From Sthenelais limicola (taxonomy: Eukaryota; Annelida; Polychaeta; Phyllodocida; Sigalionidae): DNA of 64,000 bases. The DNA lies in the NCBI GenBank assembly GCA_942159475.1, contig OW804102.1, forward strand, positions 34,106,873 to 34,170,872, read 5' to 3'. A program made the position numbers and the translations under genes. Each line of letters begins with the position of its first letter. The first letter of the stretch is position 1. The notes beneath the pieces were generated by a model. That model was not told where the DNA came from and did no database searches. It saw only the letters and a program-made list of their open reading frames with translations. Positions 1-11,133 of this stretch are shown here, in pieces.

Positions 1-227
1 ATATTGGAAGATTTAGGGAGGAATTGAGGGTGGCATGGGTGAAGGGGTGGTGCTTTATTTTGATATCGATTACGGATTTTCATGGTGGATGAGGAGTGGG
101 TGTTCTTTTTTGTTTTCTCTTTGAAGGAAGTGTCCTGATAAATACCCTGTTTCCTCGGAAATGTGTGCATGCGCTGCCTCCAAGAGATTAATTACAGTTG
201 GTTAAGAATTAATGGTGCAGAATATAT

Positions 228-462
228 GGGTCAGATCTTCCGAAAATGTACAATTCGCCTACACCAATCCTCTGAAATGACCCACATTTAAGACAAAAAT
301 GAGCTTCAAAATGCAGTTGAACATAACAGAACTGATACTTTAAATCAATGCGATACCAAATATACTCGGATATACCCAGTATTAATCAATTTTCAGCCAA
401 ATTTAGCAGAATTTCCTAAATGTGTAGAGCTGCCAATTGTACATTTTCTGAAAATTTGACCC
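228..462 (+). mobile_element. Family 1 MITE copy A, full length
   Basis: This is a 235-bp non-autonomous element. The left end reads GGGTCAGATCTTC and the right end reads GAAAATTTGACCC, so the termini are inverted repeats that continue inward through AATGTACAATT and AATTGTACATT. It is flanked by a perfect 4-bp duplication, ATAT, at 224-227 and 463-466. No protein is encoded. It is closest to copy K: the two share an internal stretch containing AGAACTGATACTTTAAATCA, which defines one subfamily. The superfamily is not assigned. Confidence 0.9.
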
Positions 463-1248
463 ATATACATCAAACCAAGCTCATGGATATAGAAATACAT
501 GGAATGGAACTTATAGGATAATGTGAAGCACTGAGCATGGATGGACTTTGAATCAATAGACAGGCACCTATATACAAATAACTGTAATAATTCTTAGGGT
601 GCTCTCCAATTAATTAGATTTCTATCCAACCTTTAATTCTAAAAGCCTTATTCCAACTTTACTCAAATAATTTAAACATTTAAATGTGTTCTTCAAGGTT
701 TTGTTAGACACACTGACAGACGAGAGGAACCTGGCGTGTGTCTCAGAATATATCATACGGGAGACTGCATGCATTATTGGACATCAATATCTAATGGACA
801 ATATCCATATTTTCCGAAAGCATCAAGAGTGTTAGCTGTTTTACATAAACCGCCTCATCTCGGAGAAAAAATAGCTAAACCACGTGGAAAACACTGCTGT
901 GATTCACAGAGTATAAAAATCTGCCAAAAACTAGTCTTCAGATAAAGAGCATGGTGGGATGAGTTTGTTCAGATTAGGAACAAAAATATAAAAATAAAAT
1001 ATCCGCTAGACATCAAGCGGATCACGCTGGCAGGATTACAAAGGTCCCTTTAGTTAATGTTAATCAATAAAATACATCGTCATCATCATTTGATATTCTC
1101 TTCGTTTAACTGATATTTGCATTAAAAACTTCTTTAATCTTTAGATATTATTATGCTTATTATAGTTATCATTATCATTATTAGTAAAATGGCATTGCTA
1201 CATTGTCACTAGTCTTCAAGTATGTCTGCGTTTTGTGTAAGAAGTTAT
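463..1248. other. AT-rich unique sequence, nothing recognised
   Basis: No repeat, RNA gene or exon was seen. A 69-codon frame at 736-945 starts at GTG, has no protein-like features and is rejected. Confidence 0.6.
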
Positions 1249-1488
1249 GGGTTGGTCCGCCAAGAAATGGAAAGTCGGCATTCCTAAACATTTAGAAAGT
1301 TCTGCTAGATTAGACTCACAAATGATACATACTAAGTACATGTGAGTATATATATGGTATTGCGTTGACTCAAGACATCTATTTGGTTATGTTGAACTGT
1401 ATTCTGAACCTCATTATAATCTTAAAGTTTGGGTTCTTTGAGAGAGGATTGGCGAAGGGAAATTGTATATCACCATGCGATTTCACCC
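1249..1488 (-). mobile_element. Family 1 MITE copy B, degenerate
   Basis: This old copy lies in the reverse orientation. The interior keeps the family landmarks TTCTGCTAGATTAGACT, GGTTATGTTGAACTGTATT and GAGAGGATTGGCGAAG. The left terminal inverted repeat is badly eroded, and the right end is of the alternative type, GCGATTTCACCC. No target-site duplication can be recognised. Short frames crossing it are not genes. Confidence 0.7.
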
Positions 1489-1535
1489 TTATATCTCCCC
1501 ACCCGTTCCCCGGGGCAGGAAAAAGAATCCAAGAT

Positions 1536-1571
1536 CTCTCCCCACCCCCACCCCCACCCCCACCCCCACCC
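1536..1571 (+). repeat. CCCCCA hexanucleotide repeat
   Basis: Six or so units of the hexamer follow a pyrimidine-rich stretch. Four overlapping open frames on both strands (proline-histidine or glycine-tryptophan runs) are produced by this repeat and are not genes. Confidence 0.9.
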
Positions 1572-1959
1572 CTTACTCCCTGCCCAAAGCTCTCCCCATA
1601 CATCAGCCAGAAGCCTTTTTATATGAATGCTAGAAATGAATTGATCTATTCCATCTTTGTGCAATAGATCATTCACATGACAATTCCATGTTTTATAAAT
1701 GTAGCCGCTGGAGGCATGATGGATGATCATGTAAAACATGCTGACCTGGTCGGGGATGAACCATTAATATGGCAACTGTAAAATGCATCTTTACTTCGGC
1801 ATATTAAAGCTAACGCACACTCACTCTTTGGTACATTCTTAGAACATGTGGTTCAATTAAAGAGCTAGGGAAGGGTTGCTGGTATGAGTTGCTGGTATGA
1901 GACCTCTCAAAGTCTTGAAATGCATGAACTAGACCCTTCCCCGTTCTCTTTCTCTTTTA

Positions 1960-2093
1960 TTCCACACTGTCTGTCTCTGTCTGTCTTGCCCCAATCTATC
2001 TGTCTATCTGTCCCTTTCTCAATCTCTCAAAATGGCGTCGCACTCACCCCCTGTCTCTCTCTCTCCCTGTCTCATTAAGTTTCTCTCTCGACA
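1960..2093 (+). repeat. CT-rich simple sequence
   Basis: Irregular TCTGTC and TCTCTC units alternate over about 130 bp, interrupted by a short unique stretch near 2025-2050. A 64-codon frame inside is low complexity. Confidence 0.75.
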
Positions 2094-4398
2094 GTTCACG
2101 CTACCTACCTCTCCACATCATAGAGCAGAAATGCTAGAAAAATAACATTAAGAGGGCTTTTACAACCCCTTTAAAATTGTTGCTGGATGTGCTATAACTC
2201 CTATTATGGGAAGCTACATTGGTAGAGTATGAAGAGTTTGGATCATGAATCATATTACTTATAGGACTCTTCCCCTTACTCGCAACAAGACTCTAGCGAT
2301 TGTTTGCGATTATGCAACCAGGCCTTGTGACTGCTTACAAGCAACAGTCGCTCCTTCTTATGAGGTAAATAGATTCTAGAATGTAGAAGTTCCACTCCGA
2401 GAACCAATCTTGTCTAACAGTGTAGGCACACGAGCTGCTCAGTTCAGGAGGTGATCGCTTGGAGGCAACGCCAGCAAGCTATGCGTCGCCCGTACGTTAC
2501 TAATGTGTATTTGATATATGCCCTATTAACTAATGGTGCAATTACTCATCTCTCCCACGTTTTCTATCATTTTCAGAATAGGGAAGAATTATACAGAAAC
2601 AATTTATATGGGTAGGGCTGACTGGGGGATATGTTTAGCCAAGTCATTCATAATTATATATTACGGCAGAAACACATTGGGGAAGTTTCATTAAGGACTG
2701 CATTCGGAAAGATATAACTTTATGAATATTCTCTTTCATCAAACTTGGCAAACATCCACAGTGTTTTATTTTTCATAATACCGCATTCCCTCAAATATTA
2801 GCCAGGGAAATATTGGCTTATTCTGATGACTGTAGCAAACTATAACCAGGAATGAGAAGAAGGACACTAAAACATTATCAGCCTCACCTCATCGAGGTGA
2901 TCTGAATGCACATAAACATGCCACCCCTAGATATGAGATGGATATGATATATAACTTTATCAATTCCACACTATTTTCTCATTCATACATAAAATATCAC
3001 AGATTGAAAATAAAATGGTTTGATCCTTGTATTTCGTTTTTTTAAAGGAAATTAGCCTCTCATTACTGACTAAAATCAGGTCTTGATTGCAAGTCCGGAT
3101 TATGAACCCAATTGAGGGGACTTATTCGAACAAATATGGTACCATAGTTCAGGGCGCGATCTTTGCCATTTGGAGAAATAAAACCAACAGATTGTCTATT
3201 AAAGATTAGCTAAGGTCATTAAACCTTTCTCATATTGCCATTGTGATGACAATATAAAAAGGTTGCTATAACAAAGGGACAATGAAGAGGCCACGTGGTG
3301 TCAATAAACTATAGCTCTCCATATTTGTTCTCTACTTAAGTTCCTAAAATCTCCTCTGTCATTACCCGAGCATGGTTATAGATCTGTGTGTTCTGCTCGG
3401 ACTTGAAATCAGAAATTTATTCCAAGGGGATATGTTACTGTAATTTGTTGTCACAATTTTATTATCAAATTGTGGGATATGGAGAGAGTGTTTGTATTGT
3501 TTCCATAAATATACCAAATTTATCGTTTCATCATCGATTTTATTTCACTAATTCAGAGTAAAATACGATATATATAATACAAGACGTTTAATATCCTCCA
3601 ATGTAATAACTTTCACTCGCTGCCTTTCTGTTTCTCTGTATCTATCCATGTGCATCTGTTTATATATGAAAAAAATGTACAAACTATATACTCACATGGC
3701 ATTAATAAAACTAATACTTTGCTTAACAAGATATGAACTTCACTTCGATATGAAAGCTACGTTCTATCCTCGTCTAAGGAAGACATATAAAGCCAAAGTT
3801 CGTCCATGCATCAACATATATACTAGATGTCTATAGGAAAGTCAGCGTCCTCATCATATGTACTACATAATGACAGGTTCCATCACTTAGAGATAGTGGC
3901 ACAGGAGGCCTAGTGCTTCATCATCAACTCCACAAAGTGCGCCCCTTCATTAATACACGCCATGAAGTGAACACCCTCGCCCGGCGCGGATGAATACAAA
4001 CCATGGCGGTAGGGATTACATTTCAAAAGGCGCATTAAAATGGCACATTATTTTAATGATCCGTTTATGGAAATGAAGGAGTGTAGGAGTACATTATGGA
4101 ACGGTCTGAAAGCTGGGGCATAGCTAGTACTTTCTGTAAAATGGGGTGGGGGTGAGGGTAGTCGTGGGGAGGGGGGGGGGGATAAAAAGAATATTAACCT
4201 AACATTAAATATTTCGGTTTCATTCTTATTGCCGCGAGATAATTTCCTAAAATCTATGAATTCTCCATAATATTCCACGTCCTAGTCATGTGAGAATTCT
4301 GTGTTTGCTAAGAAAAATATGCATTATATTCATTGAAATTCAGATCGTATTACAATATGTTGGACTATTTAAAACTAATATCTCCTCTAGCTTCCCGT
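2094..4398. other. Unique AT-rich sequence, nothing recognised
   Basis: This stretch holds short AT microsatellites and a G11 run at 4171-4181. The 62- and 76-codon frames are low-complexity or random-looking. Confidence 0.55.
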
Positions 4399-4522
4399 AC
4401 GCATCTATATGGCAAGCCATTTGTGTACGAATTAGACAAACACTGTTTGTCACAGACACAGTGTTTGTCAAGAGACAAACAGTGTTTGTCTAATTCTTAC
4501 ACAAATGACTTGCCATATACGC
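4399..4522. repeat. Foldback of ~45-bp arms with TGTTTGT-type core
   Basis: The left arm (about 4407-4451) and right arm (about 4475-4519) are inverted copies with roughly two mismatches in 45 bases; pairing continues imperfectly outward. The inner arms and the 22-nt loop are built from short palindromic units such as GACAAACACTGTTTGTC, with ACAAACA or TGTTTGT cores that resemble forkhead sites. A C13 run follows immediately. It could be a foldback element, a structured-RNA source or a chance inversion. Confidence 0.75.
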
Positions 4523-5267
4523 ACCCCCCCCCCCCCTTCCCCTACACACGCACATCTCCCCCATCTTGTTCATGGATCTCTCACAGTCGGTCCTGATTTG
4601 ATTGCGTTACACCAAACGTTGCGATATTGATGGTGTAAGGCAGCAATTGGATTATGGAAAAACTGACTATTATACCAGCATAATGTTCCATTGTACATGT
4701 TTTGCATGGTAATATATAACCCAGCACATTAGGAGCTTGCATGGATCGTTAGTTCATGTTGAGGGAAGATGAAAAAGGACGGCATTGATGAGTGCAAACT
4801 GTTCTCGGAGAAGACCTGACGGATCATTATCTCCTTGTTCTCGTGGAATAAACACCTTGTTCCTTGCGAGACGCCATTTCAACAATATATAAACTTAAAG
4901 ATACAATGTGAGAAGTCATATTATTTCCGCTTAGTACAGTTTAATTACATTTCAATGTGCGAGAAAAAGGAACGGCATTCTGCATAGGTTGCAGAGAAGA
5001 TCTCTGATATATGACATATAGTACGAAATATATACACTGAGGTGTGGCAAATTGCGACACCCACCTCTGTTTTTCATGCTAGGAAAGAGCATGAAATGTG
5101 TAACGAAACTCGCACAAGATTATGCAACGGGGACCATGTTTCTGTCTTCCGCTTGTACATTATGAAGTCTATATTGCTCATACACAATAACCATCTTTAT
5201 ATCCAGCCTTTCTTCCCTCTCATAGATTAGCCCATCATCTCACCCCTGGGACTCCTCTTATTGATTT

Positions 5268-5296
5268 CCGGTCACGTGCCCCTACGTCACTTCCGG
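5268..5296. promoter_or_regulatory. E-box plus ETS/CRE composite, promoter-like
   Basis: TTCCGGTCACGTG contains an ETS-like core and a CACGTG E-box (5273-5278). Five bases later comes ACGTCACTTCCGG (5284-5296), which on the minus strand reads CCGGAAGTGACGT, the known composite of an ETS site fused to a CRE half. Such fused sites are typical of core promoters in animals. An ATG-initiated frame of about 69 codons (MMKRLRKGPF...) begins at 5449 on the plus strand, but nothing else supports it as a gene. Confidence 0.4.
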
Positions 5297-5703
5297 TGTC
5301 TGGAACCTGTCTTTTGATGACTAAGACATTTAAGGCATCGTCGGTGCCTCAAATCGGCATCGATCTGTGTCTCAAGGATTTGATTATTGCGATATTCCTC
5401 CTGCGAAATAATTTCAGGAAAAAATGGAAATCTTTGTGTGAATCATAGATGATGAAACGATTGAGAAAAGGACCTTTTCATCTCAGATCAGTGCTGCTCC
5501 GGACCCCAGGGCAGTTTAGGCCTTCAAAGATTTTCGCCAGTAGCTTCCAAAAATATCTTCTGAAGGCAGACATCTCGGGGAAGATAACAGATTTCTCAGA
5601 TCACTCTATAAGAGCACGTTTCTTTGATACATACATATTCGGTACATTAGAGAGTTAACGACTCTAAAAGTTCAAACTTCGATATTGCAGTAAGTAGGTT
5701 CTT

Positions 5704-5854
5704 GTATACATATATATGAATATATGATAGAGAGTTACAAGTATGTTCGGCTCTTCAGACGTTTGCGCTTCTACAAATTGTATACATATATAAATATGTG
5801 ATAGAGAGTTACAAGTATGTTGGGCACTTCAGACGTTTGCGCTTCTACGAATTG
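5704..5854 (+). repeat. Tandem duplication of a 76-bp unit
   Basis: Two head-to-tail copies start at 5704 and 5780. Each begins GTATACATATATA, contains GATAGAGAGTTACAAGTATG and ends TTCAGACGTTTGCGCTTCTA, with a handful of differences. It is a simple local duplication with no sign of coding. Confidence 0.88.
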
Positions 5855-8682
5855 CAGATCAGGTTAAGGAGGTATTTTAATAGCTACACCTCCAGGCCTT
5901 GCTAGAACAAATTCGTATTGAAGGCCTTTTAGCAAGCAGATGATATAGTTTTTGCAGTGTGCTTCGTGCTTAGAAAGGAGACTTTCACAGACCCTTTTAG
6001 AAAGTTATATTCAGACATATAGGATCCAATTAGTTGAGAGATCATTGTCATAATAACAAAGGCATAACTTCTGATAACATAAAGGTCTGCAATGGGGACT
6101 GTACACATAAGATTGTTCGAAATAGGTTATTGTCTTTTTGTCTTGTAGACTAGACTCATTCTACACATGTGGTTATGTGTAAGTAGTGGGTAAAATGGAC
6201 CTTGACATATTGATGAATGGTTCCAATTCTCTACCACCAGTAGTTTCCTCTTAGTTGCACTTCCTCGTTTCGATGAAGATAATATATATATGCAAATTAG
6301 CTTTCCTAATGGGCCCAAGCTCATTTTCTCAAATTTTACAACAACTCTATCCCATTAAATGGTGAATAATCCTGCATTCAAATAAAGCGTCGCAATTGAT
6401 GGACAAATAAAACTTGTAATACCCAAGCAAATCCCATAAAATCCACTTGAAAGGTTGTGGCATTTCTTTTCGTCGGAGAAGTATAATAGAATCGCATCGT
6501 CTGTCATTTTCTCCGACCCAGTTAACTGAAAACTAATCTCAGGGGGAAATATCCACTGCGACACAACAGGAGGAAAAGAGAATCTCGTGGGACTTCGCGA
6601 GATGTATTAAAGGAAGGAAACTTGTGAGGGGAAACCAAGACTGCGACAGCTCCAAGTCTCCAATAATCTCTAGGGTAATATGGGTTGTGACACAGCTCAC
6701 TTCCGGTTCAAATTGGAATTGCTATTTTACACAAGGTCTTGTTGAGAAAGTATTATATGGGGATGTTCGTCAGGATGCATAGAATGTTACTTAGATCAAG
6801 TTTAAACAGGGGTCAAAACCTTCCCTAGAAAACAAATATGGCCAATTTGATGCTATAAATTCATGTCCTCGGCAATTTAAATTTAATTTACTTCCTATTT
6901 TGCATATACCATATACTCTAGGGATCTTCTTAATTTCCATAACATAATAGGTTCGATCCAATAGAACATGAATATTCAGGTTGTAGATAATAGAAACGTC
7001 CCATGTATTGAAATAGCTTGTTTTATACATGCACATTTACATAGTTTGTCAGTACCAATAAGTAAAGTATAGGTCTACTGGTTCCTTTAGCATATTGATC
7101 TGAATTCATGCTGTAAAATGACTCACTCTACCTTCCGTCACTAATGCTAACTTCAGGGTAATGACAATGAAACCTCACCTGTAATGATAGAATAAAAGGA
7201 CATGAGTTAATACCCACAATCATTCAAAACATCATCATTATAATAATAACAAGATCTCTGGCAGCACTACTGTCAATACAACGAAGAATACATGACTGCA
7301 GTCATTTAAATTTTACAACCGAGCTTTATTCAAGTTAAATGTCAGCAGGGAATTAACACTTTAATCACTATTCGGTGTGGTATAAAGTAGTGTACATTAA
7401 ATGACAATATTCTACGATTAAACAGATGAGTATTAAAGCATGCTGGATCTTCAAGCCGTCCAAACCAACCGAAACAAATCCACCTAACTAACCATACTTT
7501 TTATTCTCATCTTTAATTAACTTTCTCACCGTACATGATTTTATTTTTGTTTAACTTAAACTTGATCTCGAGTAGTTTTGTTACATTAAGCGTAGTCCTG
7601 CTAAACACAGCAGTGGGCGGAAAACCATGGTTTTTCTGATTTGGATTATTACCACTTAGCCCATTATCCTCATGCGTACATGACATCCATTGCCTATAAC
7701 ATTATTTGTACATATTGCATGCCCGTTTATGTCCAACTGTCATTTTACGGAAGATTGGCTGTAGAAAAATTCTAAATAAAAAAAAATGAAATAAGCAAAA
7801 AATCCCAGATAAACGATGCATTACGCCAAGTTAAAAGAGGAAGTCATGCTTTGAATCTGGCTCTTTTCTGGGTAACCATTTATAAGAAGGACTGACTGAA
7901 TGCATTATGGAACATTAATTCATAGTTATGACTCATTTCAATTGTTAGATTCTATTCGGGAATTCACTCATTTTGTTTGGGCACCACAAGTAGATCTATG
8001 TTCTCTGGACGAGCAACTCATCTTTTAAACCAATGGAAGTCAAATCAAATGTATCAAATTCATCGTGTAAACTCAACATTGTTAGGCCCACTATAATCCC
8101 CCTAGACTACGAACAATCCAGACCCATAGTCCACTTAAGGCTAATTCAAATCCTGGGAGTATTAAATATCTAAGTGTGGTTATAGTTGCATTGCATGTTA
8201 CACATGTATTAAATAGCCAATGGTTCGCAGGTTCATCAGGTCGCAAGGAAAGGGTCAGGCATAAATACTGGCATTATGGCATGATTTCTGGCATAATTCA
8301 TATAACTGACAATGCTCTACCACATAACTCCATTACCATCTCTTGGGAGAACGCATGAACATGTAGTTCTGAAACCATACTGATGTTCCAGTTCAAATAT
8401 GCAATATCGTTGAGATTTACTTTTTTAATTTCAGGATCATTTAAATTCTTTCTTGGGATATTCTTGGAACAACTGCTCAGTTTAGGACAGGGTTTAAGCT
8501 CTTATTGTCCCACCCTCTGTGTCCTGTCTGCACTTTCTCCATTCTCCCCCCGAACCCTTCCCAACCTCCAGTCATCTCGCTCGCATGGTAAGTGGTGCCC
8601 TCTTGCGACATTGTGGAGTAGTGCCATTCACCCCGGACCTGCCCTCTAATCAACCCCCATTGAACCCACAATTATCGCCCAG
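5855..8682. other. Unique sequence, nothing recognised
   Basis: This is AT-rich DNA with no repeat landmarks. Several 60-90-codon frames have no supporting features. Composition becomes more CG-rich after 8.5 kb, toward the YY1/X-box site. Confidence 0.55.
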
Positions 8683-8711
8683 GCCGCCATGTTAAAGGTT
8701 GCCATGGGAAC
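8683..8711. promoter_or_regulatory. YY1-like site next to a perfect RFX X-box
   Basis: GCCGCCATGTT (8683-8693) is the reverse complement of AACATGGCGGC, a YY1-type site. It is followed by GTTGCCATGGGAAC (8698-8711), which fits the RFX X-box pattern GTTNCC-AT-GGNAAC exactly. X-boxes are known for controlling ciliary genes. No ciliary exon was recognised nearby, so the target, if any, lies outside what can be read here. Confidence 0.4.
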
Positions 8712-9180
8712 ACGCCTGCGTCTAGAGTCCAGTTAGAGACCCCTTGCCACAAGGAAAAATAAGCCATTAGTGATGTCACCTACGTGATGTAAGCGACCTT
8801 CTGGAGGTAACAACTCCTTCTTTTCAATTGAATTCATAATATATTGGGGTAAAGAACATAATAGGTCATCATATAGACGAACATGTCTTTAACTCGGTCA
8901 TGTTCGTGAGAGAAATATTCTAATCACATCAGATGTTCAAAATCAAGATGACAGATCTTCAATAACAACCTAAAATTGATGGAGTTGATGGCAACACGCA
9001 AGGTTGCCATCTCTCCCGTGTAATCATTTCAAGAGGTGGAGTAAAACTCAATTTGAAGTGACTGTTGCGAAAGATATAACAACCCTTTTGCACAGAACAC
9101 CTATTCCAGCGCATCTTGGGGTGGAATTGATATCTCGTATCGTCCCGTTTACCGGCGAATAGATCCATTTCTCGCAAAGC

Positions 9181-9195
9181 CTCGCCTCAGGCGAG
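9181..9195. promoter_or_regulatory. Palindrome with an AP-2-like core
   Basis: CTCGCCTCAGGCGAG is a 15-bp palindrome around one central base and contains GCCTCAGGC, an AP-2-type core. The surrounding 9.1-9.4 kb is richer in CpG and in GCGAG or CTCGC words than its neighbours and holds one CACGTG (near 9304). Confidence 0.3.
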
Positions 9196-11009
9196 ATGTG
9201 AAACGAGACTCACAATAGGAGCCATCACCTCACTCGTTCTCGTTCGGAACGTGGCTTTGTTTTGACATTTTGCCTCCAGGGGTCGTCGGTGCAGCGTAAT
9301 TGTCACGTGGGTATGAGAAAATGCGAGAGTTTGGAGCGAGAAATGCTGGTTACAGTTCTCGCAGCTAGGGGGAAAGAGCGAGAGGTTGAGTAATGGTGGG
9401 AGTCGGTGTAACATCAAATATGCACCGTCCAATAAAAGAGGAAGAGTGTAGGGGTAGATATTTTACCACTATACCAGGATTTATGACATTTTTAACCCCG
9501 AATAGTCTACTTCCCAGGAAGCAAAAAAGTAATATCCCTTCTATGCCTTCTAATTCCGTCTTGAATATAACAAAGGCGTGAGGAATAGAAAACAATATAT
9601 TCTACTATCGGTTTCTATTGAACGAATCATAGAAGCCAACATCAATGATTCATTTTGCTTCTATATATATAAAAGAACGTACATGTATTTCTGTCCTGAA
9701 CAAACTTTCTTTTTTAAAATGTTTAGTCAGTTTGAAACTTGATTGGAAGATTATAACTAATTATTGAGTTTTAGTTTTTGTTTAGTTTAGCGTTAGAAAT
9801 AGTGGAGTAAAGTCATTTAGAAAATGTTTAGTAATTTTGATACTGGATACGGTAATTGTTAAAACATTTGATAAAAGCAGTTGTTGGGGCTCCACTGAAA
9901 CTGAACAATACTCCTTTCAAACAATATGTAGCTACACAATGGTACACGTATGCAAATTAGAAAAGGAATGCGGGTAATAAAACTATAATCCTAAGAAGAA
10001 AAATCACCAGATACTATAAAATTACTACTATCCTGCACACACGCTGAAGTCAATTGAACTAGCAACAACAGAACCCCCCGAATGTTGAGGAAGTTAATGG
10101 AAAATGTAAACAGCCAAATAGAGCCAATTGCATTTCCACAATAATGTGAACCATGTAGGTTTATTGCCCCCTCTACCATGAAGGAATGCTCTGGATTTCT
10201 TGGCTTAAATTGTAGCGATTCTGCGCCTCTTTAGAATCCCCAGGGCTTCCGTGCTTCCCACTCTTTCCCTATCTTCTATTCCCTCTTTGGCACAAAAAAA
10301 CTTGACAAGCTGCAGATTCTCTTTCCCACTGCCTTTGGAATAGTGGGTGAAATAATGTTAACAGATTGGTTGCAACGGGCGGCAAAGGGGAGCTGAAGGG
10401 GGGCTTATTGGGCTTCAGTCTTTATAAGTCTGAACCTTTCTTTTTTCATTTGTTATAGCTAAATTCATTGCATTGAATTAAGGTATGACTTTTTTCTGAA
10501 TATGCGGTCTGTACCAATAGATACCACAGGCTGAGAATGATTTCATGCTCATAACTGTAACGACTTGTGGCTTAGATCCTTAGTGACCCCCTAACGGCAA
10601 TTTCTGAACCAACCCGTCTTCGGTGTGACATTGCTATTTAGTGCTGGCATCCTTTATGCCATCAGTGGCATCGACTTCAGATGTCAGATGGCGTTTTCTG
10701 ATGTAACAGAATCGAAATGACAATGAAATCATTTAGAGAATTGCCAGTAAGTGATAAAGATGGAGAAGAAGGAGGAGAAGATGGAGGCATGAGGTGGAAT
10801 GAGAGTGGGTTTGTCAGACTCTTGCATTGTATCGTGACTCATGCTACTCATCCACAAGTGTTACCATAGAAACCCAGGAGTACCTCCACTACCATCTCAG
10901 TATTAGGCCAGGCTTATCTAATCAATTGCTTCTTCCTGTGCGCGTCGTCCTATTAATGATACATTTTCGAAGAATGTGCAGGCATGGCATTAAGGCAGAA
11001 TATACTTGT
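9196..11009. other. Unique sequence, nothing beyond isolated motifs
   Basis: The first 200 bp share the GCGAG-rich composition of the 9.2-kb palindrome. The remainder is AT-rich with no recognised feature. Confidence 0.55.
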
Positions 11010-11133
11010 TTCTTAGTAGGGTACGAAGGTTTCACAAGAATTCTTAGTAGGGTACGAAGGTTTCACAAGAATTCTTAGTAGGGTACGAAGGTTTCACAAG
11101 AATTCTTAGTAGGGTACGAAGGTATCACAAGAA
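11010..11133 (+). repeat. Four-copy 31-bp minisatellite
   Basis: Four units start at 11010, 11041, 11072 and 11103. The unit begins TTCTTAGTAGGGTACGAAGG and ends CACAAGAA. Only one substitution (in the last unit) is visible, so the expansion is recent. The unit begins TTCTT and ends AAGAA, so every junction makes the palindrome AAGAATTCTT. An 83-codon frame runs into the array but shows no other coding feature. Confidence 0.92.

Noticed and set aside
1365..1739. Four overlapping frames on both strands with proline- or glycine-rich runs
   Set aside because: They are translations of the CCCCCA repeat at 1536-1571 plus a degenerate MITE, with no independent coding signal.
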